From Paenibacillus etheri (GTDB lineage: Bacteria > Bacillota > Bacilli > Paenibacillales > Paenibacillaceae), in assembly GCF_001012825.1 (NCBI RefSeq), contig NZ_LCZJ02000026.1:160761-224760 (forward strand): DNA of 64,000 nucleotides, given 5' to 3'. The notes under the pieces are model-generated. The model had not been told where the DNA came from. It did no database searches and saw nothing but the letters and a program-made list of their open reading frames with translations. This document shows, in pieces, positions 34,619-43,021 of the stretch. Position 1 is the first letter of the stretch. Every line of letters starts with the position of its first letter. A program made the position numbers and the translations under genes.

Positions 34619-35686
34619 TTATTTAGGAATTATACGTTCTTCTCTGAAACGCTCAAGTAATTCCATGTATTCTTCCCCTACTTGTTCTATGCTGTAAGTA
34701 GTTCTGGCTTTCTGTTCTCCCAATGACTTCAGGCCTTCCCGCAGGCTATTCTGCTCCAGCAGTGCGCTCAATCTGTCCACACATTCCGCTTCATTGCCTG
34801 ATTCGTACAGGGAAACACTTAACGAGCCATCCAACAATTCCGGCAATGCCCCAACACTCGGGACCACCACCGGACATCTGCAGGCCATCGCCTCCAATAC
34901 AGTCATCCCAAAAGATTCATTGGTTGTGGTACTAATATATAACCCACCACTCTGTGCAACTGATGAATAATAGCGATGCATCTCGTCGTAGTCCACTTTG
35001 GGAATCCACTTGAAATGCTTAATCCCCTGTTGTGCCACCTTTACCATTAGCTGTTTCTTGATCTCTTCGGGAGCCGTATATCCCCCAACAAGCATAAATT
35101 GCAGCTCTGGCATCTTCGCATTCAGCTTTCCAGCAATGTTCAAATAGGACGACCAGTTCTTATGATCATCCAGTTTACCCACCCATAAAATAGTGGCAGG
35201 CTCCTGCTCAATACCCGCTTCATATCGGAACAAATCGGTATCCAGGCAATTATTAATATGATAAGCACCCGCTATGCCGATCCCGTCCAAATAATCCTTC
35301 ATGTAAGCGGAGGGAGTGATCACATAGTGAAAAGGCAGACTATCCTTCGTTGCGGCCAACTTCTGCAGGGGTTCGGAATAGGTGGTATGTACCTCATGAA
35401 TAATAACCTTTCCCTCCTGTACAGGCCCAAGCGCTTCATACAGCTCGTAAGTATCAATAGTAATAATGACATCGAAATCAAAGGCTTCCATGTAGCTCTT
35501 AATTTCTTCAACCGTCCCCAGAATTCGGACATGCTCATATCCTTCAAAAGCGCTCACCCCGCCGTAATCCTCTAGAAAGGCAAAATGCACTTCCGAGTGA
35601 TGCCGCAAAAATTTAAGTCTATTCGCAAGTTGAGTAGTTACCCCGCCCAGAATACAGAATTTATAAAAATATAAGATTCTCATCAT
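34619..35686 (-). CDS. GT4-type glycosyltransferase
   Basis: A 355-residue GT-B fold protein. The N-terminal domain begins ILYFYKFCILGGVTTQLANRL (acceptor-side glycine loop). The C-terminal domain has ILWVGKLDDHKNW, LVGGY, and the donor-binding E-x7-E motif in ESFGMTVLEAMACRCPVV. It transfers a sugar from a nucleotide-sugar to an unknown acceptor; no membrane segment is seen. Its place within a catabolic operon, directly after a beta-propeller protein, is unusual. ATG behind AAGGG/GAGG. Confidence 0.85.
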   Translation of the reverse strand: MMRILYFYKFCILGGVTTQLANRLKFLRHHSEVHFAFLEDYGGVSAFEGYEHVRILGTVEEIKSYMEAFDFDVIITIDTYELYEALGPVQEGKVIIHEVHTTYSEPLQKLAATKDSLPFHYVITPSAYMKDYLDGIGIAGAYHINNCLDTDLFRYEAGIEQEPATILWVGKLDDHKNWSSYLNIAGKLNAKMPELQFMLVGGYTAPEEIKKQLMVKVAQQGIKHFKWIPKVDYDEMHRYYSSVAQSGGLYISTTTNESFGMTVLEAMACRCPVVVPSVGALPELLDGSLSVSLYESGNEAECVDRLSALLEQNSLREGLKSLGEQKARTTYSIEQVGEEYMELLERFREERIIPK

Positions 35687-35720
35687 TCCTCACCCTTCGT
35701 CAAGGATAGTGCAGACCTGA

Positions 35721-37586
35721 CTAGCGCATCCGATACAACTCTGTAGTTCTTGCAAAATATAGATCGCCCTCACGGTCCATCGTCAGCAGCCGTGCATCGT
35801 CATCCAACACCTCAAGCTCCTCACTTAGCACATCAAATTTGAACATTCGATTCATCGACACGCCGTACAGATTGCCATCCTTGTAGAGCAGTTCATTACC
35901 ACTACGCCAAAAATGAGTCACTGCATTCCAGTCCATGGGGAACAATGAGTAAGTCTTTACAGTTTGCTTCAGCTGTGGATCGAACCGAAATAACAGTCCT
36001 GCCGTCAAACCCCAAAGATGCCCTACATCATCTAGAACCAAGGCAGAAATAGCCCGTTCCCCTTGCACCGGTGCATCTTCCCATACTTTGCAGCGCTTCT
36101 TCATATCCCAAATCATTAGAGATGCATCGGCACGCTGAGGAGCAATTCCAAGTCCACCCCAGACGGACCCTCCAGCGAACAACAGCTGATCTCGACTAGC
36201 CAAGGACACCACACTCTGCTGCGGCAAAAGATGTCTAAACACCTCACGCGCACCGCTCGCAGGATTGTATAGTGTCAACGCTCCCCCATGCCGACCATAG
36301 GAAGGAACCGTTCCAATTGCCAGCTCTTCTCCCGCCCAAGCCCAGGCAAAAGGGCGATCCTGCTCCTCTTCCTGCAGGGAAAATAGTAGCTCTGGATTCT
36401 CACCCGGTTTCCATTCTTGGTTCGGTTCGTACTTAAAAATATTCGCTCGCGGATATACACCTAAATAAAGACAACCGCTCCCGGCAAGCATACCTTCCGT
36501 CTGACCAATCCCCCGATATGAAATGATCTTGCCGGTTGACGGATCGAATCTGGCCAGCCCACCTGCGAAATACCCTCCGATGTAGAGAGCATCATCAGGT
36601 CCGGAGGTCATGGTCTGCAAATGAACCGACTGGCCTTGCAGCCCGAAGTCCTTAATCATATGTCGATCCGTCGCTGGATCGTAAATCCAACAACTCCCGT
36701 CCCTGCATACACCAGTTAAGCAGCGCGCTTTCGGATTTAGATCATGGTTATTCAGCCAGCCATAGTCTCCCGCCGGCTCAGGCATAGCTAGTGAAGTAAC
36801 GAACAGGCTTCCAGTCCGGATATCATAGCGCTGTAAATGGTCATCTTTAATGAAGTACACATTTCCCAGCTCATCCGGCGGAGAAACACTAAGACCACTC
36901 ACATGATCCAGAGTGTCGCCCCACTCCTGCAGTTCCAGATCATAAATGTACAACCGTGCAGACGGTGTAATTCGAGCAAAAAGCTTACCCTGAACGATAT
37001 TCAAGTCATACACCAGCTGCTCGCCCTGACAATCATCTGGTAGCCCAATCTCCGAGCGACCTCCTGTCTCCGTATCCAGTACTACAATATGAGGAGATTG
37101 TGTACCAACACCCACATAGAGCTTACCTTTCCATGCTTCCATAGATCGAGCATACTGTTCTCCAGTTATCATGGCCCCGTAATCCCTAAACACTCCTGTC
37201 ACTGGATCATACTGGAACACTTTCCCTCCCGGATAACATCCCCCATAGATCCTGCCTTGCGCGTCTGCTGCTAACCGCCACGTATAGAATTCTCCGGGAA
37301 TCATCTCTCCCAGGTTCTCCACACCATTTTCATGCGTGTACCTGTACAAAATGCCACTTCCCCCGATATACACTCCGCTTGCCGTTAAGACTACACCCCA
37401 GCAATGATCCGAGCCTTCCAGTGCATACCGTTCCACCGCTTGTTCACCGCTCGGGTCTAGAACAAATAAGATGCAAGGACTCCCGGAAGAAACCGCGTAT
37501 ATCCGGTCTACTCCTTGCCATGTTCCATAAGCCGAGGCCCAAACCGCCAGACCGTTCAGAGGCTCACCGATCCGCAGCGCCTTCAT
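35721..37586 (-). CDS. Large cytosolic beta-propeller protein, function unknown
   Basis: A 621-residue protein made of repeated blades. Recurring patterns include D-x-x-G-x-L-Y-x-G and F-D/Y-x-x-T-G (for example LAADAQGRIYGGCYPGGKVFQYDPVTG, GPDDALYIGGYFAGGLARFDPSTG, LDDVGHLWGLTAGLLFRFDP). By eye there are more blades than one seven-bladed ring needs, so two propellers are possible. No signal peptide. Some cytosolic polysaccharide lyases and lactonases are propellers, but I see no diagnostic active site. The start ATG overlaps the stop of the dehydrogenase gene (ATGA). Confidence 0.75.
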   Translation of the reverse strand: MKALRIGEPLNGLAVWASAYGTWQGVDRIYAVSSGSPCILFVLDPSGEQAVERYALEGSDHCWGVVLTASGVYIGGSGILYRYTHENGVENLGEMIPGEFYTWRLAADAQGRIYGGCYPGGKVFQYDPVTGVFRDYGAMITGEQYARSMEAWKGKLYVGVGTQSPHIVVLDTETGGRSEIGLPDDCQGEQLVYDLNIVQGKLFARITPSARLYIYDLELQEWGDTLDHVSGLSVSPPDELGNVYFIKDDHLQRYDIRTGSLFVTSLAMPEPAGDYGWLNNHDLNPKARCLTGVCRDGSCWIYDPATDRHMIKDFGLQGQSVHLQTMTSGPDDALYIGGYFAGGLARFDPSTGKIISYRGIGQTEGMLAGSGCLYLGVYPRANIFKYEPNQEWKPGENPELLFSLQEEEQDRPFAWAWAGEELAIGTVPSYGRHGGALTLYNPASGAREVFRHLLPQQSVVSLASRDQLLFAGGSVWGGLGIAPQRADASLMIWDMKKRCKVWEDAPVQGERAISALVLDDVGHLWGLTAGLLFRFDPQLKQTVKTYSLFPMDWNAVTHFWRSGNELLYKDGNLYGVSMNRMFKFDVLSEELEVLDDDARLLTMDREGDLYFARTTELYRMR

Positions 37587-38647
37587 CTGCTCCCGCCTTC
37601 TTTCGTCAGTTGTTCCTTCACCTTCAGCTCTGTTCCAGAGACTGCCGCAGGATAAGCTAACACCGCTCCTAACAGATCCACTGGGTCCTCTGCATAACGC
37701 CGAAAGGCTTCTTCACAACGCTCGACCGGAAATATCGCGCTAATCAACGGCTTCACCTGAATGTCCCCTTCAGAGATCAGCCGAATATATTCAGCCATAT
37801 TGCGCCCTTCCGTCCACCGCACGTAGCCGTAAGGATAGTCAACTCCCTTCCGCTCGTAGATAGGATCATATCGTCCGGGACCGCCAGCTCTAGAAATCAG
37901 CACTTGGGCTTCCTTACCGAACATCAGATCCCGAGAGAAATCTGGCTTAACATCTCCAACCAACAGTACCTTGCCGCGATCCCGTACCCACTCTAGTGCT
38001 TGATCAATAAGGTCTCCAGTTTTGCCTCCCGCGCATACGATGACTGCATCTGCTCCCATGTTCTCCGTTAGGTTAGTAAGATGTTCCTTAACCTTCTCTG
38101 GGCTAGTAGCGATATGTCTAATCCCCAGGCGCTCAGCCATCTCACAGCGCTCTGCAAGCAAATCATAGACAATCACTCGGCATCCTGCTGCCTTAGCAAT
38201 CTGCGCAATCAGCTGTCCAAGAATTCCGGCACCGATCAACACAAGTGTCTCTCCAAACTGCGGTGCAACCTGCCTTACCGCATGTACTGCAATGGCTCCA
38301 AGCCCTACTGTCGATGCTTCCTCCGAACTTACATGATCAGGAATGGGCACCATCAGATGCTGAGGCATTAGCAGCCATTCTGCATGCTTCGCATAAGGAC
38401 CACCATAACAAGCTACCCGAAGCCCCTCAGGCCAGTGCTCCATTCCCTTCCCACGCGTTCGGATTACACCTGCTGCACTATACCCAAGTACAATCTGTTG
38501 GGTACGTTGCAGACCATTCATCATCATTTCCGTTCCGGGGCTAATCGCCGAATATTCAGTCTGGACTAGTACAAATCCATCTTCAATGACTGGTGTCAAA
38601 ACATCCGACATGCGAATCTGTCCTTCCTGAGATATTACCGCCTTCAT
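37583..38647 (-). CDS. MDR-family dehydrogenase without obvious catalytic zinc site
   Basis: A 354-residue medium-chain dehydrogenase/reductase. The cofactor loop LIGAGILGQLIAQIAK (about residue 137) and VLLVGDV are typical. In the N-terminal domain the usual zinc-binding Cys is replaced: EYSAISPGTEMMMNG instead of C-G-x-C-G-T-D. That feature is shared with BchC-like and bi-domain oxidoreductases. It may act on a sugar or glycoside hydroxyl. ATG overlaps, by ATGA, a small upstream frame, and its own stop overlaps the propeller gene start, so all are coupled. Confidence 0.85.
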   Translation of the reverse strand: MKAVISQEGQIRMSDVLTPVIEDGFVLVQTEYSAISPGTEMMMNGLQRTQQIVLGYSAAGVIRTRGKGMEHWPEGLRVACYGGPYAKHAEWLLMPQHLMVPIPDHVSSEEASTVGLGAIAVHAVRQVAPQFGETLVLIGAGILGQLIAQIAKAAGCRVIVYDLLAERCEMAERLGIRHIATSPEKVKEHLTNLTENMGADAVIVCAGGKTGDLIDQALEWVRDRGKVLLVGDVKPDFSRDLMFGKEAQVLISRAGGPGRYDPIYERKGVDYPYGYVRWTEGRNMAEYIRLISEGDIQVKPLISAIFPVERCEEAFRRYAEDPVDLLGAVLAYPAAVSGTELKVKEQLTKEGGSR

Positions 38648-38711
38648 ATGTCTTCTCCTCCCGACTGCTTCAGAAACGATTCCGTCACATGCAGCATCTT
38701 CTCTAGGGCTG

Positions 38712-39590
38712 TTACTCCTTCAGCGCACCGATCATTACGCCTTTTACAAAATATTTCTGCAAAAATGGATAGATCATCAGAATGGGAACAGTAGCAATAA
38801 TAATCGTAGCGAATTTAATAGATTCACTGATCCGAAACACCTCATCTTGGGTAACGCCGGCCAGCATATTTTGGGCAGAGGATTGAATCAGGATTTCTCT
38901 CAATATCAATTGAAGCGGGAACAAATTCCGATCCTGTAAATAAATCATGGCCGAGAACCAACTGTTCCAGTGGCCTACCGCATAGAAGAGGGTCATCACC
39001 GCCAGAACCGGCATGGAGAGCGGAAGCACGATCCGCAGCAGAATTCTGAAATCGTGGGCGCCATCTATTTTGGCAGACTCTATCAAACTATCAGGAATAG
39101 ACTGAAAAAAGGTCCTCATCACTATCAAATTGAAGGCACTAACCGCACCAGGTAACAGCAGCGCCCACCGCGTATCATACAAGCCAAGCTCACGGACATT
39201 CAGATACGCCGGAATTAGACCACCACTGAAAAACATCGTGAACACGATGAAAGCCATAATGACATTTCTCCCCTCCAAATTCTTTCTGGACAGAGGATAA
39301 GCACCAAGTGTAGTTAGTACCAGATTAATCAACGTACCGACAATGACATAAAAGAAAGTATTTCCGTAAGCCGTCCATACCCGCGTATCCTCAAATACCA
39401 GCTTGTAAGCATCCAGATTAAAGCCAATTGGAAAGAAGCTTACCTTCCCCGCAGCAATAGCATGTGCATCGCTGAACGAGGAGACCAGCACGTACCACAT
39501 CGGGTACAGGAACAGGAAAGAACACAAGATTAGAAACAGCACATTACAGCTGTCGAAAATGATTTCACCCATACTGCGTTTCACAACCAT
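38712..39590 (-). CDS. Sugar ABC transporter permease (LplC/CarB type)
   Basis: A 292-residue inner-membrane permease with about six helices. The family N-terminus (FLYPMWYVLVSSFSD) and the EAA loop ESAKIDGAHDFRILLRIVLPLSMPVLAV are clear. FLQKYFVKGVMIGALKE is the standard LplC C-terminus. With the LplB-type permease and the lipoprotein it forms a CUT1 oligosaccharide importer. No ATPase gene lies in the locus, so a shared MsmX-like ATPase is probable. ATG behind AGGAGG. Confidence 0.95.
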   Translation of the reverse strand: MVVKRSMGEIIFDSCNVLFLILCSFLFLYPMWYVLVSSFSDAHAIAAGKVSFFPIGFNLDAYKLVFEDTRVWTAYGNTFFYVIVGTLINLVLTTLGAYPLSRKNLEGRNVIMAFIVFTMFFSGGLIPAYLNVRELGLYDTRWALLLPGAVSAFNLIVMRTFFQSIPDSLIESAKIDGAHDFRILLRIVLPLSMPVLAVMTLFYAVGHWNSWFSAMIYLQDRNLFPLQLILREILIQSSAQNMLAGVTQDEVFRISESIKFATIIIATVPILMIYPFLQKYFVKGVMIGALKE

Positions 39591-39605
39591 TGTCTACCCT
39601 CCTAA

Positions 39606-39733
39606 AAGTTTTGTAAGCAACGCTTCATTGGATTTACTTCGTACAAAACTCACATCGAAAGCATAAGCTTAAGTTTTGTAAGCTATTCTTCATTGAATTT
39701 ACTTCGTACAAAACTCGCATCGGAAGCTTATAC
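39606..39733. repeat. 65-bp tandem duplication between the two permease genes
   Basis: Copy 1 starts at 39606 and copy 2 at 39671. Each begins AAGTTTTGTAAGC and has ATTTACTTCGTACAAAACTC, so AGTTTTGTA and TACAAAACT within one unit can form a 9-base stem. The copies differ at about ten positions. It lies inside the operon, in an unusually long gap for adjacent permease genes. Confidence 0.85.
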
Positions 39734-40699
39734 TCACCATAGGCTGCTTTCAGTTGTTTTTCGGCTGATACGGTTGGCTAGAACGAGTAACGTGAAGTTA
39801 ATTACGGAATTGAATAATCCTACTGCGGCAGAAAAACTGTAATTCTCCTCCATCACACCTCGTCTATAGACAAATGTTGATATAACATCCGCAGTGACGT
39901 ACGTTCCAGGATTGTAAAGCAATATAATTTTGTCCCAACCCACATTCAGCAGGGTACCCACATTCAGAATCAAGAGGATCAACACCGTAGGAAGAATCCC
40001 AGGCAGCGTTATATTCATTAGCTGCTTCCATCGCCCTGCTCCATCTACAACCGCGGCCTCGTACAGGCTCGGATTGATGCCAGATAACGCTGCTAAATAG
40101 ATAATTGAATTCCAGCCCAGGCTCTGCCACATGCCAGAACCCACATAGATCGTTCGAAACCATTCCGGCAGAATAAGGAACTGAATAGGCTCCGAGATCA
40201 GGCCGATGCCAAGCAGCAAGCTGTTAATAATACCTCCGGGTTTGGTGAAATCAATAATCATCCCGCAGATGACGATCAGCGAAATAAAATGCGGCAAATA
40301 AGACACGGTCTGCAGAAAGGACTTCAGCTTCTTGAGCCGCAGCTCATTGAGCAGCAGAGCAAAAGTAAGTGAAGCAGGAAAAATGAAGATCAGTGAGTAG
40401 AAACTCATTAAGAAGGTATTTTTAAGCAGTCTGAGAAAATAATAGCTTTCGAAAAACTTCTCGAAGTTTTTGAAGCCCACCCAAGGACTATCTGTAATCC
40501 CCAAGTAGGGATTGAAATTTTTAAAGGCAATGATCGCCCCATACATCGGCTTGTATTCAAAGATCAGAAAATATAAAACCGTAGGGAGCAGCATGAGATA
40601 TAGATAGCGATTGGAGGCTATTCGTTTCCAGGGAATCGGACTCCTCTTGACCGGAAGCTTCCTGCTTTCAACTTTAGCGACTTTTACAGGTACAGCCAT
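39734..40699 (-). CDS. Sugar ABC transporter permease (LplB/UgpA type)
   Basis: A 321-residue permease. A basic cytosolic N-terminus is followed by LMLLPTVLYFLIFEYKPMYGAIIAFKNF, the LplB signature, about six helices, and the EAA loop EAAVVDGAGRWKQLMNITLPGILPTV, which contacts the ATPase. It pairs with the LplC-type permease downstream. The substrate is set by the lipoprotein. ATG behind GAGGAG. Confidence 0.95.
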   Translation of the reverse strand: MAVPVKVAKVESRKLPVKRSPIPWKRIASNRYLYLMLLPTVLYFLIFEYKPMYGAIIAFKNFNPYLGITDSPWVGFKNFEKFFESYYFLRLLKNTFLMSFYSLIFIFPASLTFALLLNELRLKKLKSFLQTVSYLPHFISLIVICGMIIDFTKPGGIINSLLLGIGLISEPIQFLILPEWFRTIYVGSGMWQSLGWNSIIYLAALSGINPSLYEAAVVDGAGRWKQLMNITLPGILPTVLILLILNVGTLLNVGWDKIILLYNPGTYVTADVISTFVYRRGVMEENYSFSAAVGLFNSVINFTLLVLANRISRKTTESSLW

Positions 40700-40739
40700 A
40701 TAGTTCTCCTCTCCCGGACACTGGCGTTAGTCATAGCAG

Positions 40740-40788
40740 TCATGTGGCGAGCGGTCATAAAGCAATCTCTGAACCGCTCGACCCATGA
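40740..40788 (-). promoter_or_regulatory. Intercistronic hairpin after the solute-binding protein gene
   Basis: CGAGCGGT (40748-40755) and ACCGCTCG (40773-40780) form a perfect stem, extended by a flanking TCAT/ATGA pairing. No T-run follows. Such hairpins after SBP genes often stabilise the SBP transcript or cause partial termination, giving more SBP than permease. Confidence 0.55.
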
Positions 40789-40808
40789 CAACCTACTCAC
40801 AAGCTGAA

Positions 40809-42464
40809 TCATTTCCCTTTAAATCGCTCGTAGGCTACCTGGTACTCTTTTAGCACATCGTTAATTCCCATCTTCTCTAGCTGCGCAATTACTTTGTCAT
40901 AGTCTTCAATCTTTTGGCGCCCCATGATCATGGCATTGATCGTTTCGGCTACATAGGTCTGGATATCGGCCATCAAAGGAACCACTGTATCATTTTCCTC
41001 CGTTGTGAATTGGACTGGAGGCAACTTACTATCAAAATCAATATAGTCACTGTATAACTCGAGCGGATTCTCCGTCTGTCCGTTAGCTTCTCGAATTTGT
41101 TCAGCATATCTGGTATCCGCTACCGTAGCCCAGCTTCCGCCCCCGATCGTATGGTTCAGCAGTTCTTGCGTATTCGTGAGTCCATTGGTCGGATGAGTTA
41201 CTTCTTTCTTATAAATAGGTTCTCCGTTTACCAGATCATAAGATTTGCCTTCAACCCCAAAGTTGTTCAGCAGAATGCCTTCTTCTGAGTATTGATAATC
41301 CAGCCATTTCATCACTTCCTCAGGATGCTCGGTCCGCGAGGAGACCGCCAATCCGTGTGCTGCTGCCTGCCAGCGGAAGGAGACGTGACGTTGATCACCA
41401 TTGGGTCCTTTAGGAGGATTGGCCGGTGCAATTTTAAAAGTTGGATGTTTGCCCTCCATTAAGGTCGTAAAGTTCCCCATGTAGGAGCCAGACCAACCAA
41501 ACCATGCCCCTGCCACATCGGTAGTCACCTTCTCAGTCAGAGTCTGAAATGTGGTATCTACCAGATAGTTCGGGTCAAGCAATTGTTCATCGTAAAGACG
41601 GTGCAGATAGGTTACGACATCCTTAAATTTAGGATCGTTTGGGCCATATTTTACTTGGCCATTATCCACAAAGAATCCGTAGTCGACGCCAAAGGCAGGA
41701 GCGAATAACATCATGATATTTTCCAAGTTGACTGTGACTAGTGGATTTTCATCTTTCTTGCCATTTCCGTTGGCATCCTGCTCCCTAAAAGCCTTGAGCA
41801 TGTTATACCAATCTTCCGTAGTTTCAGGCATAGATAGACCTAACTTCTCTATCCAGTCTTTCCGCACTTGCGGGAACATTTGAGTGAGATCCTGTGAATC
41901 AAGAACGAGATTAGGTAGGTAAAAAATGTGGCCTTCAGGCGAAGTGATTTGTCCCCGGATATCCGGGTTGTCGTCGAGGATTTTCTTGAAGTTTGGCGCG
42001 TTTTTCTCAATTAAATCTTCCAGTGGAAGCAGCGCTCCTTGTGTACCATATTTTCCGGAATCCGTGCCCCAAAGATCATTGTAGATAATGTCTGGCAGCT
42101 TTCCAGATGACATCAATAGGCTGAAGGCTTCTGCACTGGCTTCCGTACTATGCTGAAAGTCGATATGAATGTTAGTGTTCTCTTCCATTTGCTGAAAGGA
42201 TAATTTCTCATTAAAATTAGTTCCTCTGAAATTGCCGCCGCTGGGTGACCAGAGTGACAGATCCAGCTTATCTGAAACAATCGGGAGCTGCAGACCACCT
42301 ACTGTTTTACCTTCCTTAGCGGGGACTGCCGTAGCTTTCTGAACCTCCGCAGTTGGATCTGCGGTATTGCCAGCCTTAGTATTCGAGCCGCCGCAAGCAG
42401 ATACGAGCGTAACTAGTGACAACAGGACAGGCAGCAGAACTAATTTCCTTTTAGCAACATTCAT
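40809..42464 (-). CDS. Lipoprotein solute-binding protein, CUT1 sugar transporter
   Basis: A 551-residue extracellular binding protein. The signal peptide ends in the lipobox LVSAC, so Cys24 should be lipid-anchored. WSPSGGNF and the YNDLWGTDSGKYG region, then DWYNMLKAFREQDANGNGKKDENPL, match the LplA-type family (about 500-560 residues) common in Paenibacillus. It should capture an oligosaccharide and deliver it to the two permeases. ATG behind GGGGG. First gene of the transporter/catabolic operon. Confidence 0.94.
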   Translation of the reverse strand: MNVAKRKLVLLPVLLSLVTLVSACGGSNTKAGNTADPTAEVQKATAVPAKEGKTVGGLQLPIVSDKLDLSLWSPSGGNFRGTNFNEKLSFQQMEENTNIHIDFQHSTEASAEAFSLLMSSGKLPDIIYNDLWGTDSGKYGTQGALLPLEDLIEKNAPNFKKILDDNPDIRGQITSPEGHIFYLPNLVLDSQDLTQMFPQVRKDWIEKLGLSMPETTEDWYNMLKAFREQDANGNGKKDENPLVTVNLENIMMLFAPAFGVDYGFFVDNGQVKYGPNDPKFKDVVTYLHRLYDEQLLDPNYLVDTTFQTLTEKVTTDVAGAWFGWSGSYMGNFTTLMEGKHPTFKIAPANPPKGPNGDQRHVSFRWQAAAHGLAVSSRTEHPEEVMKWLDYQYSEEGILLNNFGVEGKSYDLVNGEPIYKKEVTHPTNGLTNTQELLNHTIGGGSWATVADTRYAEQIREANGQTENPLELYSDYIDFDSKLPPVQFTTEENDTVVPLMADIQTYVAETINAMIMGRQKIEDYDKVIAQLEKMGINDVLKEYQVAYERFKGK

Positions 42465-42730
42465 AATTCAACCCCCTATTAATAACTAAAAAATAAGATA
42501 ATCATTATGATATATTCACTAACATCAACTAGAAGGAATCAACGATACATTAATAAATTTTTAAATGAACAATAATATTACAAACAACCTTTTATAAGAT
42601 ATATCCTCCTTTCATTAGCCTCTTTTTCACTTAAAATAAACGAAAACATCTGTTCTGACTTCTTTTTGATTTACATATCAGAGTTACAGACTTTTATACC
42701 TCTCTATCTGCTATACATCTGATGTATTTT

Positions 42731-42759
42731 ATTATATTTTCCAGCTTACATGATGTCAA
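42731..42759 (-). promoter_or_regulatory. Promoter of the sugar transporter operon
   Basis: Minus-strand TTGACA (42754-42759), exactly 17 bases, then TATAAT (42731-42736). The predicted start near 42724 leaves a 260-base leader before the SBP gene. Confidence 0.8.
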
Positions 42760-42843
42760 TATAATAATAAGAAATATCTCTAATAAGTGTAACCTTTTAT
42801 AACATGTACCTGTCGCAAAATGTTGAAATCCCTCAAATTTAAT

Positions 42844-42857
42844 AGAAAACGCTTACA
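42844..42857. promoter_or_regulatory. Possible CcpA cre site
   Basis: AGAAAACGCTTACA matches the cre consensus TGWAARCGYTWWCA at 13 of 14 positions. It lies about 85 bases upstream of the -35 box, an unusual position for repression. It could serve the operon, but a chance match is possible. Confidence 0.45.
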
Positions 42858-42935
42858 AAAACACTCGTATTTAGATACTTTATATATACCATCTCCGATC
42901 TTAGATGGATAAGATATAACGGCAACTTATTTTTT

Positions 42936-42977
42936 AAAAAAATGCGTAATAATGGTCTAACAGCACCATTATCACGC
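42936..42977 (-). terminator. Terminator of the GntR-SBP fusion regulator gene
   Basis: Stem GCGTGATAATGGT/ACCATTATTACGC (one mismatch) and a seven-base T-run on the minus strand, about 45 bases past the stop. It separates the regulator from the operon promoter. Confidence 0.88.
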
Positions 42978-43021
42978 TTTACATTTATTCTAAAGAGAAC
43001 ATCAATCGCAAAAAAACACCT

